In this document: piece after piece, positions 23,068 through 34,984 of the stretch | Layout of the letters: every line of letters starts with the position of its first letter | Numbering within the stretch: position 1 is the stretch's first letter | Source of the DNA: Spirogloea muscicola | Taxonomy: Eukaryota > Streptophyta > Zygnematophyceae > Spirogloeales > Spirogloeaceae | Assembly (NCBI GenBank): GCA_009602725.1 | Contig: WELB01000056.1 | Coordinates: forward strand, 633,558 to 670,698 | DNA length: 37,141 nt | Direction: 5' to 3' | Translations under genes and position numbers: made by a program | The notes under the pieces: generated by a model | Database searches by the model: none | Told to the model about the DNA's origin: nothing | Seen by the model: only the letters and a program-made list of their open reading frames with translations

Positions 23068-23084
23068 CGGGCGCCGATGAGCAT
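22572..23084 (-). CDS. Small plant-type membrane protein with HPWEHV motif, possibly a complex I accessory subunit
   Basis: Minus-strand exon 1 runs to 22940 from ATG 23030 (or 23084 with an Ala-rich extension). Exon 2 starts at 22837, and the junction codon CAC gives LPLMRHPWEHVVGMV. Preceding residues VAGAVLGLAVQLYSNAVRKLP form a membrane segment and are followed by LVAWEERAQADLQKMLDDNKAANSRRRF. From memory this matches a family of about 100-residue plant proteins, some annotated as the ESSS subunit of mitochondrial complex I; I am not sure of that name. The 3' end is unsettled: reading on reaches TAA at 22572, but the family normally ends soon after RR(R/Y)F, so a GC donor near 22698 and a further exon are likely. 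The 5' end overlaps or nearly overlaps the divergent sigma-factor exon. Confidence 0.6.
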
Positions 23085-23288
23085 GAGCTTCGCGCTGTCC
23101 AAGGTGCTGAAGAAGGCCGGCAAGGCCTACGCCGAGCGCACCGCCAGAGGCAAGCAGGAGGGCCTGCAGGACTTCCTGACGAGCTTCTTGAGGGACATCG
23201 GCAAGGTGAAGCTGCTGACCAAGGACGAGGAGGTGAGCCTCTCCAAGCAGCTCGCCATCGGCCTCAAGCTCAAGTTCGCTCGCGAACG
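23029..23288 (+). CDS. Sigma-70 type RNA polymerase sigma factor, first exon only (plastid)
   Basis: Candidate starts are ATG 23029, 23077 and 23083, all in one frame. The exon reads SFALSKVLKKAGKAY, then LQDFLTSFLRDIGKVKLL, TKDEEVSLSKQLAIGLKLK and FARER before the donor GTACGT at 23289. FLRDIGKVKLLTKDEEVxLSKQ is sigma-70 region 1.2. Nuclear-encoded plastid sigma factors recruit the bacterial-type polymerase to plastid promoters. Regions 2 to 4 are absent: after about 110 bases of intron the sequence meets the n at 23398 and becomes LpxD. The exon ends in phase 2 and the LpxD exon needs phase 1, so they do not splice together. The leader is short for a plastid sigma factor. Confidence 0.65.
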
Positions 23289-23394
23289 GTACGTCCATCT
23301 TCCTCATATCAGTCGGTGTGATGATAACACCAGTTTATCAGAAGATCAATTCCAGATATGATAAGGAGACGCCATATACCTGTTTGGCAAGCAG

Positions 23395-25343
23395 TTGNCG
23401 GCGGCGCCGCCGTCGGGGCGGGCGCCGCCATAGGCGCCGGCTGCGTCGTGGGGCCCGGCGTGCGCCTCGGCCGCGACGCCACGCTCGCGTGCGCCCCGCA
23501 CTCACAGCCGCCTCCACTGCTTCTGGCGCGCCTCCGGCTCCCCTGTGCTTAATTAGACCGGAATGACTGTATTCAAAAGCTTTCCTATGAATTCAATAGC
23601 CTTGTTGATGTTATTTTGTGCGAATGCCAGGTACAATGTGGCGCTGCAGAACTGCACGGTCGGGGACCGCTGCACCTTCCACAGCGGCGCCTGCATCGGC
23701 CAAGATGGTGCGCCACCCACCTGACTTGTCTGCACTGCAGCAAGGCGGCCTCTCTTGCCACACTCAAGGTGGCCCAGCTCGTGCCGTTAGTGTGGCTCAA
23801 GTGCTCGCTCGTCCGTGGCGCACTAGCCGACAGCTGAGTCCTGAGTTGCTGATGCGGCTTCACGGCTGCCCGGGCTCTGGCAGAGCAGGCTTCGGATTCA
23901 CCATCGACAACGAGGGCCGGGTCGTGAAGAAGCCCCAGGTGGGCTGGCGGGTCACACCACCTCGCTGCAGAGTGCCCATGTAGCGCTCAATGTGTAGGTG
24001 GAGCCTGGCCCACCAGATGCACTGCCAAAGAGACTGGTGTCCGAGTTGCCGTCCTTGTTGTCTCAACATCACTGCCGCTGATCTGCAAGCTGCCTCAATG
24101 CGCCATTCAGCTTCTGCGCGTGATCATTGGGGACGACGTTGAGGTGGGCGCTAACTCCTGCATTGACCGTGGGAGGTGCAAACTGGAGCCCTCAGCAAAG
24201 CTTCGGCACCGGCTGTTGACCTTGTCGTCATGAAGTGCGGAGGTCGGCGCACCTGAGTGTGGTGCAATTCTCTGCGACTCTCTGACATTGCTCTTTCCTC
24301 TACGGCAGCTGGCGTGACACCATCATTGGGGACTGCGTAAAGATTGACAATCTTGTCCAGGTTTGGCTCTCAGTGCTCTGCCTTTTGCGTCCAGAACAAC
24401 GGACCTTCACTTGCCTTTGCGGCACTGTGCACCTGAGTCGAATGGCACAAGCCACGTGGGCAGGTGCTAAGACGCGTGAGGTCGTGTGCAGATTGGGCAC
24501 AACGTGGTTATCGGGCGCTGCTGCCTGCTGTGTGGCCAGGTTGGCCTGGGTGGCTCGTCTACGTGCGTATGCCTCCCCATTCCTTGACTTGGTGACTTTT
24601 CGGCACCTCATGTTTTTGGCATTGCAGCTACTTTGCCTCTGCCAGACCCCCAATGTGGCTCCAGTGCATCCTGTGCATGATTCTACCACAGACACCAAGT
24701 GGTCGAGTTCAAGTTGCAATACTATGACATGCCTGGTGATGGCCCTTCCGAGGCACTGCACATAATGGCCTCTTGTGGCCGTTGATGACTGCAGGCTTGG
24801 TGACTACGTGATATTAGGAGGCAAAGCAGGCGTTGCTGATCACATGTCCATCTGCTCCAAGGTGCTCTTACACATACACACACATGTTCATGGAGACCTT
24901 CCAAGAGCTAGTGCTTTGTCAGTTGTGGGGCTCTAGCAATATGGGGCAAGGCTGTTGTCAGATGGTCAGGTACCATAAGCAGCGTGTCACACTCATAGTT
25001 GCGTTCTTCCATGATGATCCAACAGGTGCGTGTTGCTGCAAAGGCTGGTGTGATGCGTGACATTACTGAACCAGGAGATTATGCTGGCTTCCCTGCAGTA
25101 AGATTGCTCTTCTTTGAAATTGGATATGCCCCTAGTACAAGATGCTGGCACTCAACAGATTGATATCCCTGTCCATTAGTAACTTCCGGGGAATCAATGA
25201 CTAGCTTGAAGTAGCTCGAACAGTTGTGCGGGCGCATACTTCTCAACGAGCTTGTGGGTCATGCACAGGTACCAGCACGAGAGTGGCGCAAGGCGGCTAT
25301 AGCTTTCAGGCAGATGGGGCGCTCAGCGGTCAAGCCAGATTAA
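23395..25343 (+). CDS. lpxD: LpxD, UDP-3-O-acylglucosamine N-acyltransferase, C-terminal part
   Basis: Exons 23395-23488, 23631-23707, 23889-23938, 24111-24175, 24309-24360, 24492-24562, 24795-24861, 25026-25097 and 25269-25343 join in phase to about 206 residues, with TAA. Left-handed beta-helix hexapeptides begin at once ([20 protein letters not shown]). Family motifs follow: [55 protein letters not shown] (with the His used for catalysis in bacterial LpxD), [32 protein letters not shown]. LpxD adds the N-linked acyl chain in lipid A-type synthesis; plants keep mitochondrial LpxD1/2. The N-terminal uridine-binding domain is missing upstream of the n at 23398, so the model is truncated by the assembly. 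The first exon boundary is uncertain. Confidence 0.88.
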
Positions 25344-25739
25344 GTGCTACTGACTTGGTATAGAAACCCGAAATGGGGAGTGAAAGCACGGCTACGAGGC
25401 TCCTTATGATCATTTTCAGCCATATTGACATTCTTGGGCGGGCTTGCAGCTCCAGCTTGTAACTATAACCTTGTGCGTTGACCTGGATAAGTCTTGCTCT
25501 CTTGAGAAGGATTGCCACAACTCGGTTGTACAAATTATGTTGCTACAGTAATTGGTGGCAGAGTGAAGAACACTCTGCTCTATTACCTATCTTTTTGTTG
25601 CCTTTGATGCTGACATACATCACGAAGCTACCGCTAAAAGCTTTTGACTGGGCTACCTATCTTAATCTGCTACTAACTATGCCAATCTCAGCAAGACGGT
25701 ACCTCAACTTGGTACGGAACAGGACATTTGTGTATGCCA
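25344..25739. other. Short convergent intergenic region
   Basis: The region lies between the LpxD stop and the KNL1 stop. It is AT-richer than its surroundings and must hold both 3' ends. I see nothing else in it. Confidence 0.5.
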
Positions 25740-28700
25740 TCAATATGCCAGCAAGCTGCTGACAGCTTCACAGATGGGCTTCAAGCTCATGCAGTTGCCT
25801 TCTGCTTCTGGAACGCGCCTGATAGCCGCTGCTATTTGCATCTCGTTCAGTGCAGGGCCTGGGTCGCCGCCAGCATGAACAATCTCTATCTGGCAGGGTA
25901 CGGCAGCGAGCCTGCAAGCACAGCGCAAATTGCAAGTAGTCAGTTGCTGACCAACTTCTACTTGTGACTCGTCAATACATCACGTGACACTGTGTACACT
26001 GGATGTAAAGGACACTGAAAGCTTAGTGGCAAACTGTGCTGTAGACAAACCTTGCATTGGTGTCCACGTGGAGAAAGACATTGAATTTTATGTCTCTTGC
26101 CAGCTCAATGAAGTTGAGGCAGACCATGGCACCCTCGTCTGCACAGCAGGGCAGGTACAGTAGCCTGGTCAATGCTGTTGCCAGTTGGTTACAAGGAAAA
26201 GATCTTAGCAAGGTCTCCAAGGCACTTGAGAGGCCCTGGCTCACCTTTCTGTTGGGAGGCTTTGGTAAATGCAAGGCATGGGAAGGCCCAGCGGCACTCC
26301 CTCATCTCAAGCAGAAGGTCAAGCACCCGGCTGATGCTGCCCTCTACTCTCTGCTTTGCACGGAGAGAGATGTGTCAAGTATATGCTGGCTTCCCAACCA
26401 TGGTGGGCAGCGTTTTGCCACGAGCAGAACAAGCTGAAATGCTTGATCACCACCAGACTCAACACAGAGACTGGGCTATCATCTGCTTGTGATACTACAA
26501 GGAAACGGTCAGACCTGGGGCACTGATTGTGGCACAAACCTGGAGGAGAAGCGGGACCTCTGAGCACAATATGGTGGCCTGCTGTGTCCACTTGTCAAGC
26601 AGTGCTCCAAACAAAGCACCAGCACCCAAGTGAGGAAAGGCCTGCAACAGCACAAATGGACGGTAGCTGTCAACAGCAAGAAGTGGGTGCTGAGGCCAGA
26701 GTGATGACAAGGCTTGATTAGTGGACAGCAGCCATCAACACTGAAAACTGGGTGCTGAACCCAGAGTGATGGCAAGACCTTACATAGAGGAATAGCACAG
26801 TAAGCACAAGCTTCCGTCAAGCTCTGAATCATGTGAAGCTAAGGTCTGACTGACCTCTTCAATGGCAGCTTCATCCATAGTAAGGGCTGCCTGCACCTTG
26901 TCGCCAATCTCAGCTCCGTAACACCCTATCCTGCAACTAGGGATGCCCTGAAAAAGCCCATAAGGTACTTACTTTCACAATCTTGTTTACACACCAGCAA
27001 TTGAAGTTGTTGCAGTCACACACCTGAGCATGGCAAAGTTGCGGAAGCAGAGCTCCAACTCAACCTCGCATTGGCCTCTTGCTCTGCAGACAGCCTTTTG
27101 AAGTCCCCATGCCTGCAGTAGTGACCAAAGCCTTTTAGTCTGTTGACATGCTAATTTCCATAATATATGTCCAGCTCCTGTATGTGGGTAGGGGTACATG
27201 CTACACGCAACAGATATAGCTGACTGACACCTTCTGTTTATAAGCACTTGCATAAGATTTCAGTAATAGTGACCCTCCTGTATGGGAAGTCCATCTATGT
27301 GCATCTTATGTCCAATCAGCATCAGCCTTGCCTGCAGCTCTGAAATGACGCTGGCGCGCCTCTGCAAGTCCGTGACCCTTGCAGCATCTTCGCCATCCTC
27401 ACGTAAAGATGATGTTGTGTCAGACAGCCTGCACTGTTCTTCGAACAGGCTAGCCTCAGTGTCTAAAGCTTTTCTGTCCTCGGCCTCCAGCAGTTCCTGT
27501 TCCTCCTGCACAGTCCAACACAAGTTAAGGCCAGACATTCCCTTTCCTTCCAGTCTTGCAAGGCCTGCTCATTGCCCTTCTGATCCTTGTTCAGATGATG
27601 GCACCATTGTATGTCAAGTCCTTGGTGTGCAAGCCAGCCTCACTTTGATCTGCTGGCAAAGTGTGTGCAGGCGTTCTCCACTTGCCGCCAGCTTAGCCTC
27701 CAGCTCATTTTGTCTCCGCTTCTGCATAGACCATCTTTTAGTATGATGGCTGTGCCTGAGGAAGAGCCAATTTTTGCTGACTCTAGAATGAATATGCTTT
27801 TACTGATTATTTGGGAAGGCATGCTATTGCTATAAGCTTGGACTCACAAACTGGAGCATGGTTGACAAATCATGCTCTTCATTTACCATCGATGAAGAGC
27901 TTCACTTTTAAGGAAACAGCTCAAAAAGTCCCTGACTTCACCTCCTCTGTGAGCCTGTGATGCAGAGCGCTGCAAGCAGCAATATTCTTCTGCATGACCG
28001 AGAATTGCTCCTCAAGTGCTTGAAGCCTTGCCTGCTCCTCCATCTCTGCCTCTGCCTCTTGCTGTAAGTTGAGCAGACTGCCAGCTTTCAGGTAAACTCG
28101 CAGTGGCGTGATATTAGGCATAGAAGGATTGAAGATGTTCAAGTATGTCATCTACTCTTGTGCTCACAGCGAGGGAGTTGCCGGTGGCCGTAAGAGCATC
28201 GTGCAGCTGCGCCTCATACTCGGCTCCGAGCTGTGCGCATCTGCGCCGCCACTGCAGCCTGCTGGCCTTGCCGGCCTCCTCAACCATTCTCCGGGCGGTC
28301 AGGTCTCCTTTCTACATCAGATGTCTTGATGCATCAGAACACATCCAACATCATGACAATTTGACCTGATGGCGCTCAGATCTTACCCAAATCTAAACCT
28401 CTAGGAGTTCCTTATGTGGAGACTTGACTTCAGCTCGAGACCTGAATGTGACCACCACGCGCTTGCTCACCTGGAAATTGGCAAACAGAGGAGGATTGTC
28501 CTCTGACACCCTGCGGTCAAGGTCCGCCGCAGCCACCTCCTTCTGCAGAACCATTGCTTGGAGCTCTGCAAACTTGCTTCGAAGTATCTCCGCCTGCTTG
28601 TGACAGGTAAAGGGGAGTCCAATTACTGCGTTCGAGAGGGCTGAGCACATTTTGACATCAGCGCACCAAAGAGAAGGGTGCCAGTAGTTCTTGGCGTGCG

Positions 28701-31700
28701 AGATGTATACCTCAGGTGCGTCCAAACAGGAGGCAATGAGGCTTGCTGCCAGCTCTCCTGACGCCGTCTCCCTCTTGCAGTCTTCCTCTGCACTTGCTGG
28801 AGATGGAGGAGGGCGGCTGACATCCGCCTGCAGATCTCCGTCCAGATTGACCTGCTCCACAGCTAATACTACTCTCAGCTTCTTGCTCATACCACCTTAC
28901 TGAGACTCAGAGCTTGCGGTTGCAAAACATAATCTCCATATGAGGCAGCTGCACACGCAATCCTACCTACTTTGTAGCAAGGACATGGCTAGGACAGGGC
29001 TTGGACCTGCGAGAGCACGAGGAAGTCGGACAAGGTAACTTGTGGGAGAGACAGAGGCTGTGGTCCACGTGGATCATTCCCCCTGGCCTTATGCTGCCCT
29101 GCCAAGTCAGCCTGCAGGCAGCGCAAGTCACGCCCAGTGTCACGCATATCAAAGGGAGCTACTGCTCGGCATGCTGGAACCACGGGGGTCCTTTCCTTTA
29201 GTGACGATGGAAGTCGGAGCGGGCTGGGTAGCGAGTACCCACGACCTGTGTAGTTGGCAACTCATCCTTGTGCTGCCATGCTCGCCAGCCTGCACTGGAG
29301 TGTGCTGTGTGCGCATCATGCATCCCAGGACTGCCGTATTCCAGCATCACCTTGCAGTCAACCTGCAAGAAAGCAAACAAGGTCTTTGATAGCACTCAGA
29401 TTGGACTCTGCCAGCCTGCCGGTGGCTCCCTTGCTGATGTTTCAAGACTCCCCTCTCCACTATACCAAATGTTTCTCCAGAGCGGCAAGTGGGCATTGAT
29501 TTGGTGGAGCAAGTGAGCAAAGGCAATTCGCACCGAGGGTGTATCGCCAATTGGACGTGTGAAGTCTTTTGGGCTCTCCCAGCTGCCAGTGGGCTGCGGC
29601 AAGGAAAACTCCGCCACCCCCTACAGCACCATGTAGAACATTGCAGCAAAGACGCTCAGAAGAGGGGCCAGAAGGTTGGCACGGGATGACCATAGCAAGC
29701 TTTCCAAAAACAACAGGCACGTAATCAGGAATTCTTGTGTAGTTGGGCTTGCCTTGGTTAAGTCCTCGCTGCCCTCCTCCTCGTCCCTGCATCGCCACAT
29801 GCAAGCCTGTGGTGAATGATACTGGACCAGAAAGTATGCAGGACACAGGCTCTGGCTCTGACAGTCCCATTCCTACGACCGATTTTGTTGGATTGCGTAG
29901 TGGCTCTTTCATACCCTTCTCTTAGTGCTTCACATATGAAGAGATTGACGCCAAGAGGAGGTTGGCAGCTAAGAAGTGAGCAAGGTGCGGCAGGCACCTT
30001 GCCAGTAGCTTGCCAAGCCCAGGGACAGCCATAGTTATTGTGCTGTTCTGAAGCGTGGACAGCTTGGCCAAAAGGCCTGCTCCGATTTCAGAGCCATGTT
30101 CTGCTGGCAACAGCAAGATAGTGATATTAACATACCACAAAAGGCTGCAGGGCTTTGCATGAGCAGAGGGGAGAAGGGAACTTGATGACGGTGCTGTGCA
30201 AGCACATCAGTGAAGTGGGCCTGCCTTCAAGCGTGAGCCGCGGGCGCTTTGCGGAGCTCCTGAGAACCGCCCTTGGTACGGACTGGACAAGCTCGTCGTG
30301 GCCAACTGCTTGCTGCCCCAAGGACTCTCCAGGTGAGACCGCCCACCTGCCGATTATACCCCATGGGGCAGCCGACTGCGCCTGCCAGACACGGCAACTT
30401 TGCTACCCCTATGAGAGGCTGCTCCACAGGTAAGCTAGACCGCATGAAGCAGAGTTGGTCTGCAAGAGATGCTTAGGAGAAACGAGGAGGGAGGGGCAAC
30501 ACAGCAATGTGAACGAAGCTTGGACAAATTGAGGGCCAAAGAAAGAGGATAAAAGAGGAACACAGGGAAGGAGAGAGGGGACAAATTGGAGCCAATAGCA
30601 GCGTTGTGGGCTCAGGAAGGATAATTGGATAAGTTAGAGAAGGCGGGGGGGGTGATAGCAAGGAAACAAGAGCCTACCCCCAGCGCTGGCACTGGAGTCC
30701 ATGGTGCAGCCGGGAGCGTTGCCAGTGTCATGCTCTGCACCCTGTGTAAGCCAGTGCTGCTTCCTGCAACAACACAATGCCACCGGTGAGCAGCCTGTAC
30801 TGTAGCCATGCATGAGCTCGTCCAGGCATACTAGTGACCATGCATATTGGCGAATCAATCTTGACTCGTACGTCGGAGGTCACGCAACCGGTCCTTTGGC
30901 CGTCGCTTGCGCATGCTCAGACTGCTGTGCTCAAGGGTCGACCTGCCCGCCAAACCGGCCGGTGCATATTAGTGCCAGTCAGGCCAGGGGCATCACACAG
31001 GACAATGACTCATCACTGAAGCTAGATGACAAATCACGAGTTCATATATAAGCATCGTGAAGCCAGACCTGAAGGCTGGAAGCAAAGGCCGTGCTGAGCT
31101 CGTTACCACTTGATGCTCGCCATATAAAGGTTCCTCCTGTCTCGACGATGCAAGCAAGAGTGCCGGCTAAATATCAGCCAGCTACAACTTCACAGGAGCA
31201 GCATGCTTCAGCAAGTGATGCTGGGCGTGAACATGGGCATTTGCCCCACAATAGCCGGCAGCAAGTCCGTAAGATCGTCATTAGTCGGCAGCTTGGACGC
31301 CCTTTGCATAGGGCACGCACATCGCGCTGGACGATGGAGGGAGCATCCTTGCAACGATGTGGTGAAGGTTGTTCCACCGTAACTAGCACAGGAGGGCAGT
31401 CATGCACCTCTGCTTGTTTCTCTGCGGCAAAAGTAATGGAGGCATCATCAGTGTGACTGCCAATCTACGAGAGAACTATGCCCTCATTGGTACAGGAGAC
31501 AGGGCCAAAACGCGCAAGACCTTGGGCAACATGCTTGCAGAGCTCAGCTTCCTTTGACAGCAGTACAGGCGCCTCAGCTGACAGAGGAACAGGCGGCAGC
31601 CGGAGCTGGTCATCAAGTGCCACGAGGTCCTCAAAGCGCGGGCGCACTGTGCCACCAGCAAGGCTCCCGCGCCGCGATCCCCGAAGAGATGTGCGACGGA

Positions 31701-33322
31701 CGACTTTGGGGGATAGCTTCTCTAAGCGCGCCGCTGCCTCTGACTCTGTAAGGGGCGCAAGGGCTGCACGCCTCCTGTTGGCGCCCGCCATGGGCAGCGC
31801 TCTCAGGTCTTTATCCTCAAGATTATCAGAACCTGTGCCCCAAGGCATGTCTGCTACATCTGTGCTGTGACACTTTGTTTGTTCTAGTATTGCAGATTCC
31901 TCGTCTATGGACGGCTTATCCTCGCCACGAACATAGCCAATTGCAGGCACCAGCAAGCCATCCTCTAGAGTCTCCTCGGCCTTGCGGCCACCTGCAGCGA
32001 GGCCAGCAGCGGCCACCATCTTGGGCAGAACTAGGGTTGTTGTCGCATCACCAAGGGCATCCGCCATCAGCAGCTGTGCAAGGAGACATGTATTCAGAAG
32101 CTCTGCTAATAGAGTGCTGCATGCGGACAAGCAGAACTGTTGGCTGCTGAGAGACTTGGGGCGCTTGGGGGCTGCTGCTGCACGCACATCACGTAAGTTG
32201 GGGACAAGCGCAGTGATAGTGCCGAGCTGCTGTGATGTGGAGCTCATGTTCGTGGTGTCGTCCTCCGTGGCAGCCTGGCCAGGATGCGGCGCCGCCTCCA
32301 CCAGCGGCAGCATTTGTCGCATGTCGATTGGCCCTGTCTTGTCGCCGTCCAGCCCGTCCTCACTGCAGATGCAAGGCAAGTGGCTGGAGTCGTCCTGAAA
32401 AGTCTAGCCCGGGTGCAGCTCCCGGTCATGCACGGCAGCCTCCAGCAGAACACTTTACCTGCTAAGGGGCGAGACAAATGTCGCTGGGGAGTAAAAGTTG
32501 ACCTCCACGCTTGAGTCATCGCTGAGAAGCGGCGGCGTGGTGACAACGGCCCTTGCAGAGCCGCCTGCGGCCCCGTCGGCCGCCCCCCTGCCAGTCCTGA
32601 CTGTGACACCACCCTGCGCCTGGCCGAGGATGCCCAGCTCCTGGCAGAAGGACGGCAAAGCGAGGTGCAGCGGCACGGTGTGCCCGGGGGATGGCAGGCG
32701 CAGCCCCTGATTGGCCAGCGACACGTCTGTCGAGGGCGGCACTGCACGCACGGCGATGGCGCCGCATTCAGGACAAAATCGAAGGAGAGGGGCCGAGAGG
32801 CAGCTGCAGGCTGGGCCCGGCAAGCGGCAGCCACAGCGGCCGGTCGTGGTGCCAACCTTTGAGTGCAGTGTCCCTGGTGGCCGCTGCTGCTGCTGGCGGC
32901 TCGCCTCCAGTTGAGCAGGGCGGCGGCAGGAATTCCAGTGCGGCCGCCAGCTCCGGCGGCGTCTGGTACTCGTCGTCTTTTACGAAGTGCCGCACCTGTG
33001 GCACGTCCGCGAAGCTCACCCTGGCGCCCCCGCCGCCGCAAAAGCCTGCCAGTCAGCACGACCGGCTGCGCGCATTGCTGACTCGCGGCGCCCGTGACTG
33101 CGTTGGGCTGCAGGAAGAGGCCGCCAGAACAGACCTCCGCCCGGACGACCGCCGTTTTCTGCGGCGCGCATGGAGGTCCGGCGTCACTTCCAGCGCGCCA
33201 GCCTCGCCCGCGGCCTCGAGCTCGACCGTCACGTCGAAGCTCGCACCACCAGCCGCAGCGGGCGCCTTGCCGCGCGGCGACCTGCGCAGCGCGCAAGGTG
33301 ACTCGACCGCGGCTGCCGCCAT
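25740..33322 (-). CDS. KNL1: KNL1/Spc105-like outer kinetochore scaffold, about 20 exons
   Basis: N-terminal exons are 33135-33322, 32857-33020, 32459-32741, 32188-32362 and one from 32073 to about 31480. The first junction creates RRVSFADVPQVRHF, the RVSF site by which KNL1 docks protein phosphatase 1. Tentative middle exons include 29730-29786 (SEDLTKASP), 29534-29620 (PKDFTRPIGDTPS) and 29246-29362; EDLT and DFT resemble degenerate MELT motifs, which Mps1 phosphorylates to recruit Bub proteins. Well-phased exons follow: 29007-29111 (VTLSDFLVLSQ, start of the Spc7-type domain), 28711-28851, 28471-28593, 28168-28311, 27942-28061, 27644-27721 (coiled coil), 27332-27505, 27024-27083, 26855-26930, 26051-26138 and 25740-25911. 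The last two give FIELARDIKFNVFLHV and AAIRRVPEAEG, an RWD-like end. Splices at 27332/27083, before 26138 and through 29.9-31.5 kb are unresolved. Stop TGA; start ATG 33322. Confidence 0.72.
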
Positions 33323-33350
33323 GACCGCGGCTGCCAGGCGCACCGCGGCA

Positions 33351-33380
33351 GGCGGCGGCGGCGGCGGCGGCGGCGGCGGG
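33351..33380. repeat. GGC triplet repeat upstream of KNL1
   Basis: About nine consecutive GGC units lie just upstream of the KNL1 start codon. Similar GC-triplet runs encode Ala in first exons near 97-111 and 23037-23063. Confidence 0.8.
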
Positions 33381-33430
33381 GGCGAGGGGAGGATTGGGGG
33401 GAACCCGGGAGAAGGGACCGTTAGGATTTG

Positions 33431-33660
33431 AATTTGGACGCCCTCCTCTTTCGGTGCACTCTCCACTTCGTTCTTATCTTTTGCCTGGGCTGGCCAATCA
33501 CAGCCGTCGCCTCTACTGGAAGAGTCTCTCTTTTCGGCGCACTCCGCTTTGCTTAGACACGCGGCTGCGATGTCAAAGTGAAGTGGCCTCTCAAAAGACA
33601 TTGCCCTCAACCGGAAGGGCTTTCTCGTTTCCAAAGGGCAATGTTTCGTGTATTTGAAAC
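33431..33660 (+). repeat. Retroelement tail modules
   Basis: CTCTTTCGGTGCACTC (about 33446) and CTCTTTTCGGCGCACTC (about 33528) are two versions of one module. Between them lies GGGCTGGCCAATCACAGCC, followed by TGGAAGAG, the same hairpin-plus-tail arrangement seen in the other copies. No ORF end is attached. Confidence 0.55.
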
Positions 33661-33735
33661 AAATGAAGGCCAAATGGCCAAGTACAAGGGCAAGCACATC
33701 TGAAGAGCTACATAACCTACAGCAGATTGACCCGC

Positions 33736-34400
33736 TCAGTAACCACGGGTCAAAACATAAAGGTCGCTAATAGATGCCTGAGTACTAAATGTCAGATATG
33801 AAGCCCTTCTGCCACCAATCAGAGCTCGCCCAGCTTTCTGGTGCAAGGCATTAGCCTGAGCACGCCGCAAACAGGCTGAAACTCGTCATCGCAAGAACGA
33901 CATATAAGCAGCTGGCAAGCCCATCTCAGCCGGAAACACATCTGCACGTCGTGTGTAGCCTAGAGGGTCAATGTCCTGAAGGAGTGTATGGAAACGAGGA
34001 CCCAGCCAGCCAAAGATTGTCGACTGCCGCTGGCAGGAGCTGATCGCATTGGGGGCAATCGGAGTAGTGCTGCTGCTTTCTTTGTTCTGCACCGCCCACT
34101 GCGTGGCCAGCGATGTGTGTCGATGCTGGACCTTTATAAGCCTCCGTATCAACAACGTCGACCAGGACCCGTGGTCCTCCACCAGGTTGCACGCCCACAC
34201 TGTCAAGTGTGCGGCGATGATGTCCCTGGGCGTCCGTGGTGATAGGCATGATATCGTTGACTTCCACGACTGCACAGTAGCCGGCGTCGTGCATCAAGCC
34301 CGCCAGGGCATCGCGGAGGAGGTTGTGGATGCCCACCACTTCTGGTCCAGTGGGGCATCTCAGCATGTGAGTGGCGAGCTCAGCACCGTCTGATCCAAAG
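33736..34400 (-). pseudogene. Retrotransposon C-terminal ORF fragment (copy 8, subfamily C)
   Basis: The minus strand reads DGAELATHMLRC (end of the CCHC finger), LLRDALAGLMHDAG, GGGPRVLVDVVDTEAY and AEQRKQQHYSDC (RLE), then after frameshifts GPRFHTLLQDIDPLGYTRR and the end SDLYVLTRGY with TGA at 33736-33738. It parallels the nuclease of the element at 3153-5340 but is clearly diverged. It is 5'-truncated at the finger, where copy 9's tail abuts it. Confidence 0.85.
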
Positions 34401-34404
34401 GGGA

Positions 34405-34830
34405 AGGGGCTGTGAAAAGCCAGCCCAGAAAGCACGATTACGGTCCGGAGGGCCGAAAGGCTAGAGAGTTACATGAGCTGAGTGGAGGAAGAGCAACCCC
34501 GCTGCGCAAGCCAGAGGCTGCTGCAAGAGCGCGACCGGCGCGGCGGTACAAAGCAAGCGCTTGGGACCGCTGGAGGGACAGAGATAAACGCATGCGGTAG
34601 CTGGACACAAGACCCAAAGGCACCGAGCCTTCAGGAGGTGCTGCACCCTGTTCCCGGCGCCGCTGGTCAGCTTGAGATGCCAGCAGCGACAGTAACGAGG
34701 ACCACCGACCCCCGTAACACCCATGGATGTCCACGGCAGGGGGCAAAATGTATCACCCGCCAGGTGGTCCTTGTACTTGTGCAACTTCTTCTGTTCGGCC
34801 ACCTTTTAGACATAGCCGGTCTCAGAAGAT
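34405..34830 (-). pseudogene. Retrotransposon C-terminal ORF fragment (copy 9)
   Basis: Minus-strand frames give AEQKKLHKYKDHLAGDTFCPL, then VDIHGCYGGRW, YRMRLSLSLQRS and [14 protein letters not shown], matching the RLE end and C-terminal tail of the other copies across frameshifts. Its 3' tip with GGGCTGGCTTTTCACAGCCC lies near 34400-34430, directly before copy 8 in the same orientation. Confidence 0.8.
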
Positions 34831-34984
34831 ACGGGGCCCTTCTTCCGGAAGCCGAATACGGCGGGAGGCGGAGGGCCCGGCCCCCGGAGGAGCGGCGGCG
34901 GGGGTAACAAACGCGCCCTCCTGCCCAGCCTGTGGCTCCGCTAATGTAGTTATAGAAAACGCTCTGTATGCTAGGCTAGTGCAC

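Noticed and set aside
23014-23488. A fused sigma factor-LpxD protein
   Set aside because: Exon phases are incompatible and both domains are truncated exactly at an n.
29926-30331. Plus-strand exon-like stretches (FTYEEIDAKRRLAAKK; GLDKLVVANCLLPQGLS)
   Set aside because: They lie opposite the KNL1 exon chain, do not connect in phase with each other and match no family I recognise; the splice-like ends may be chance.
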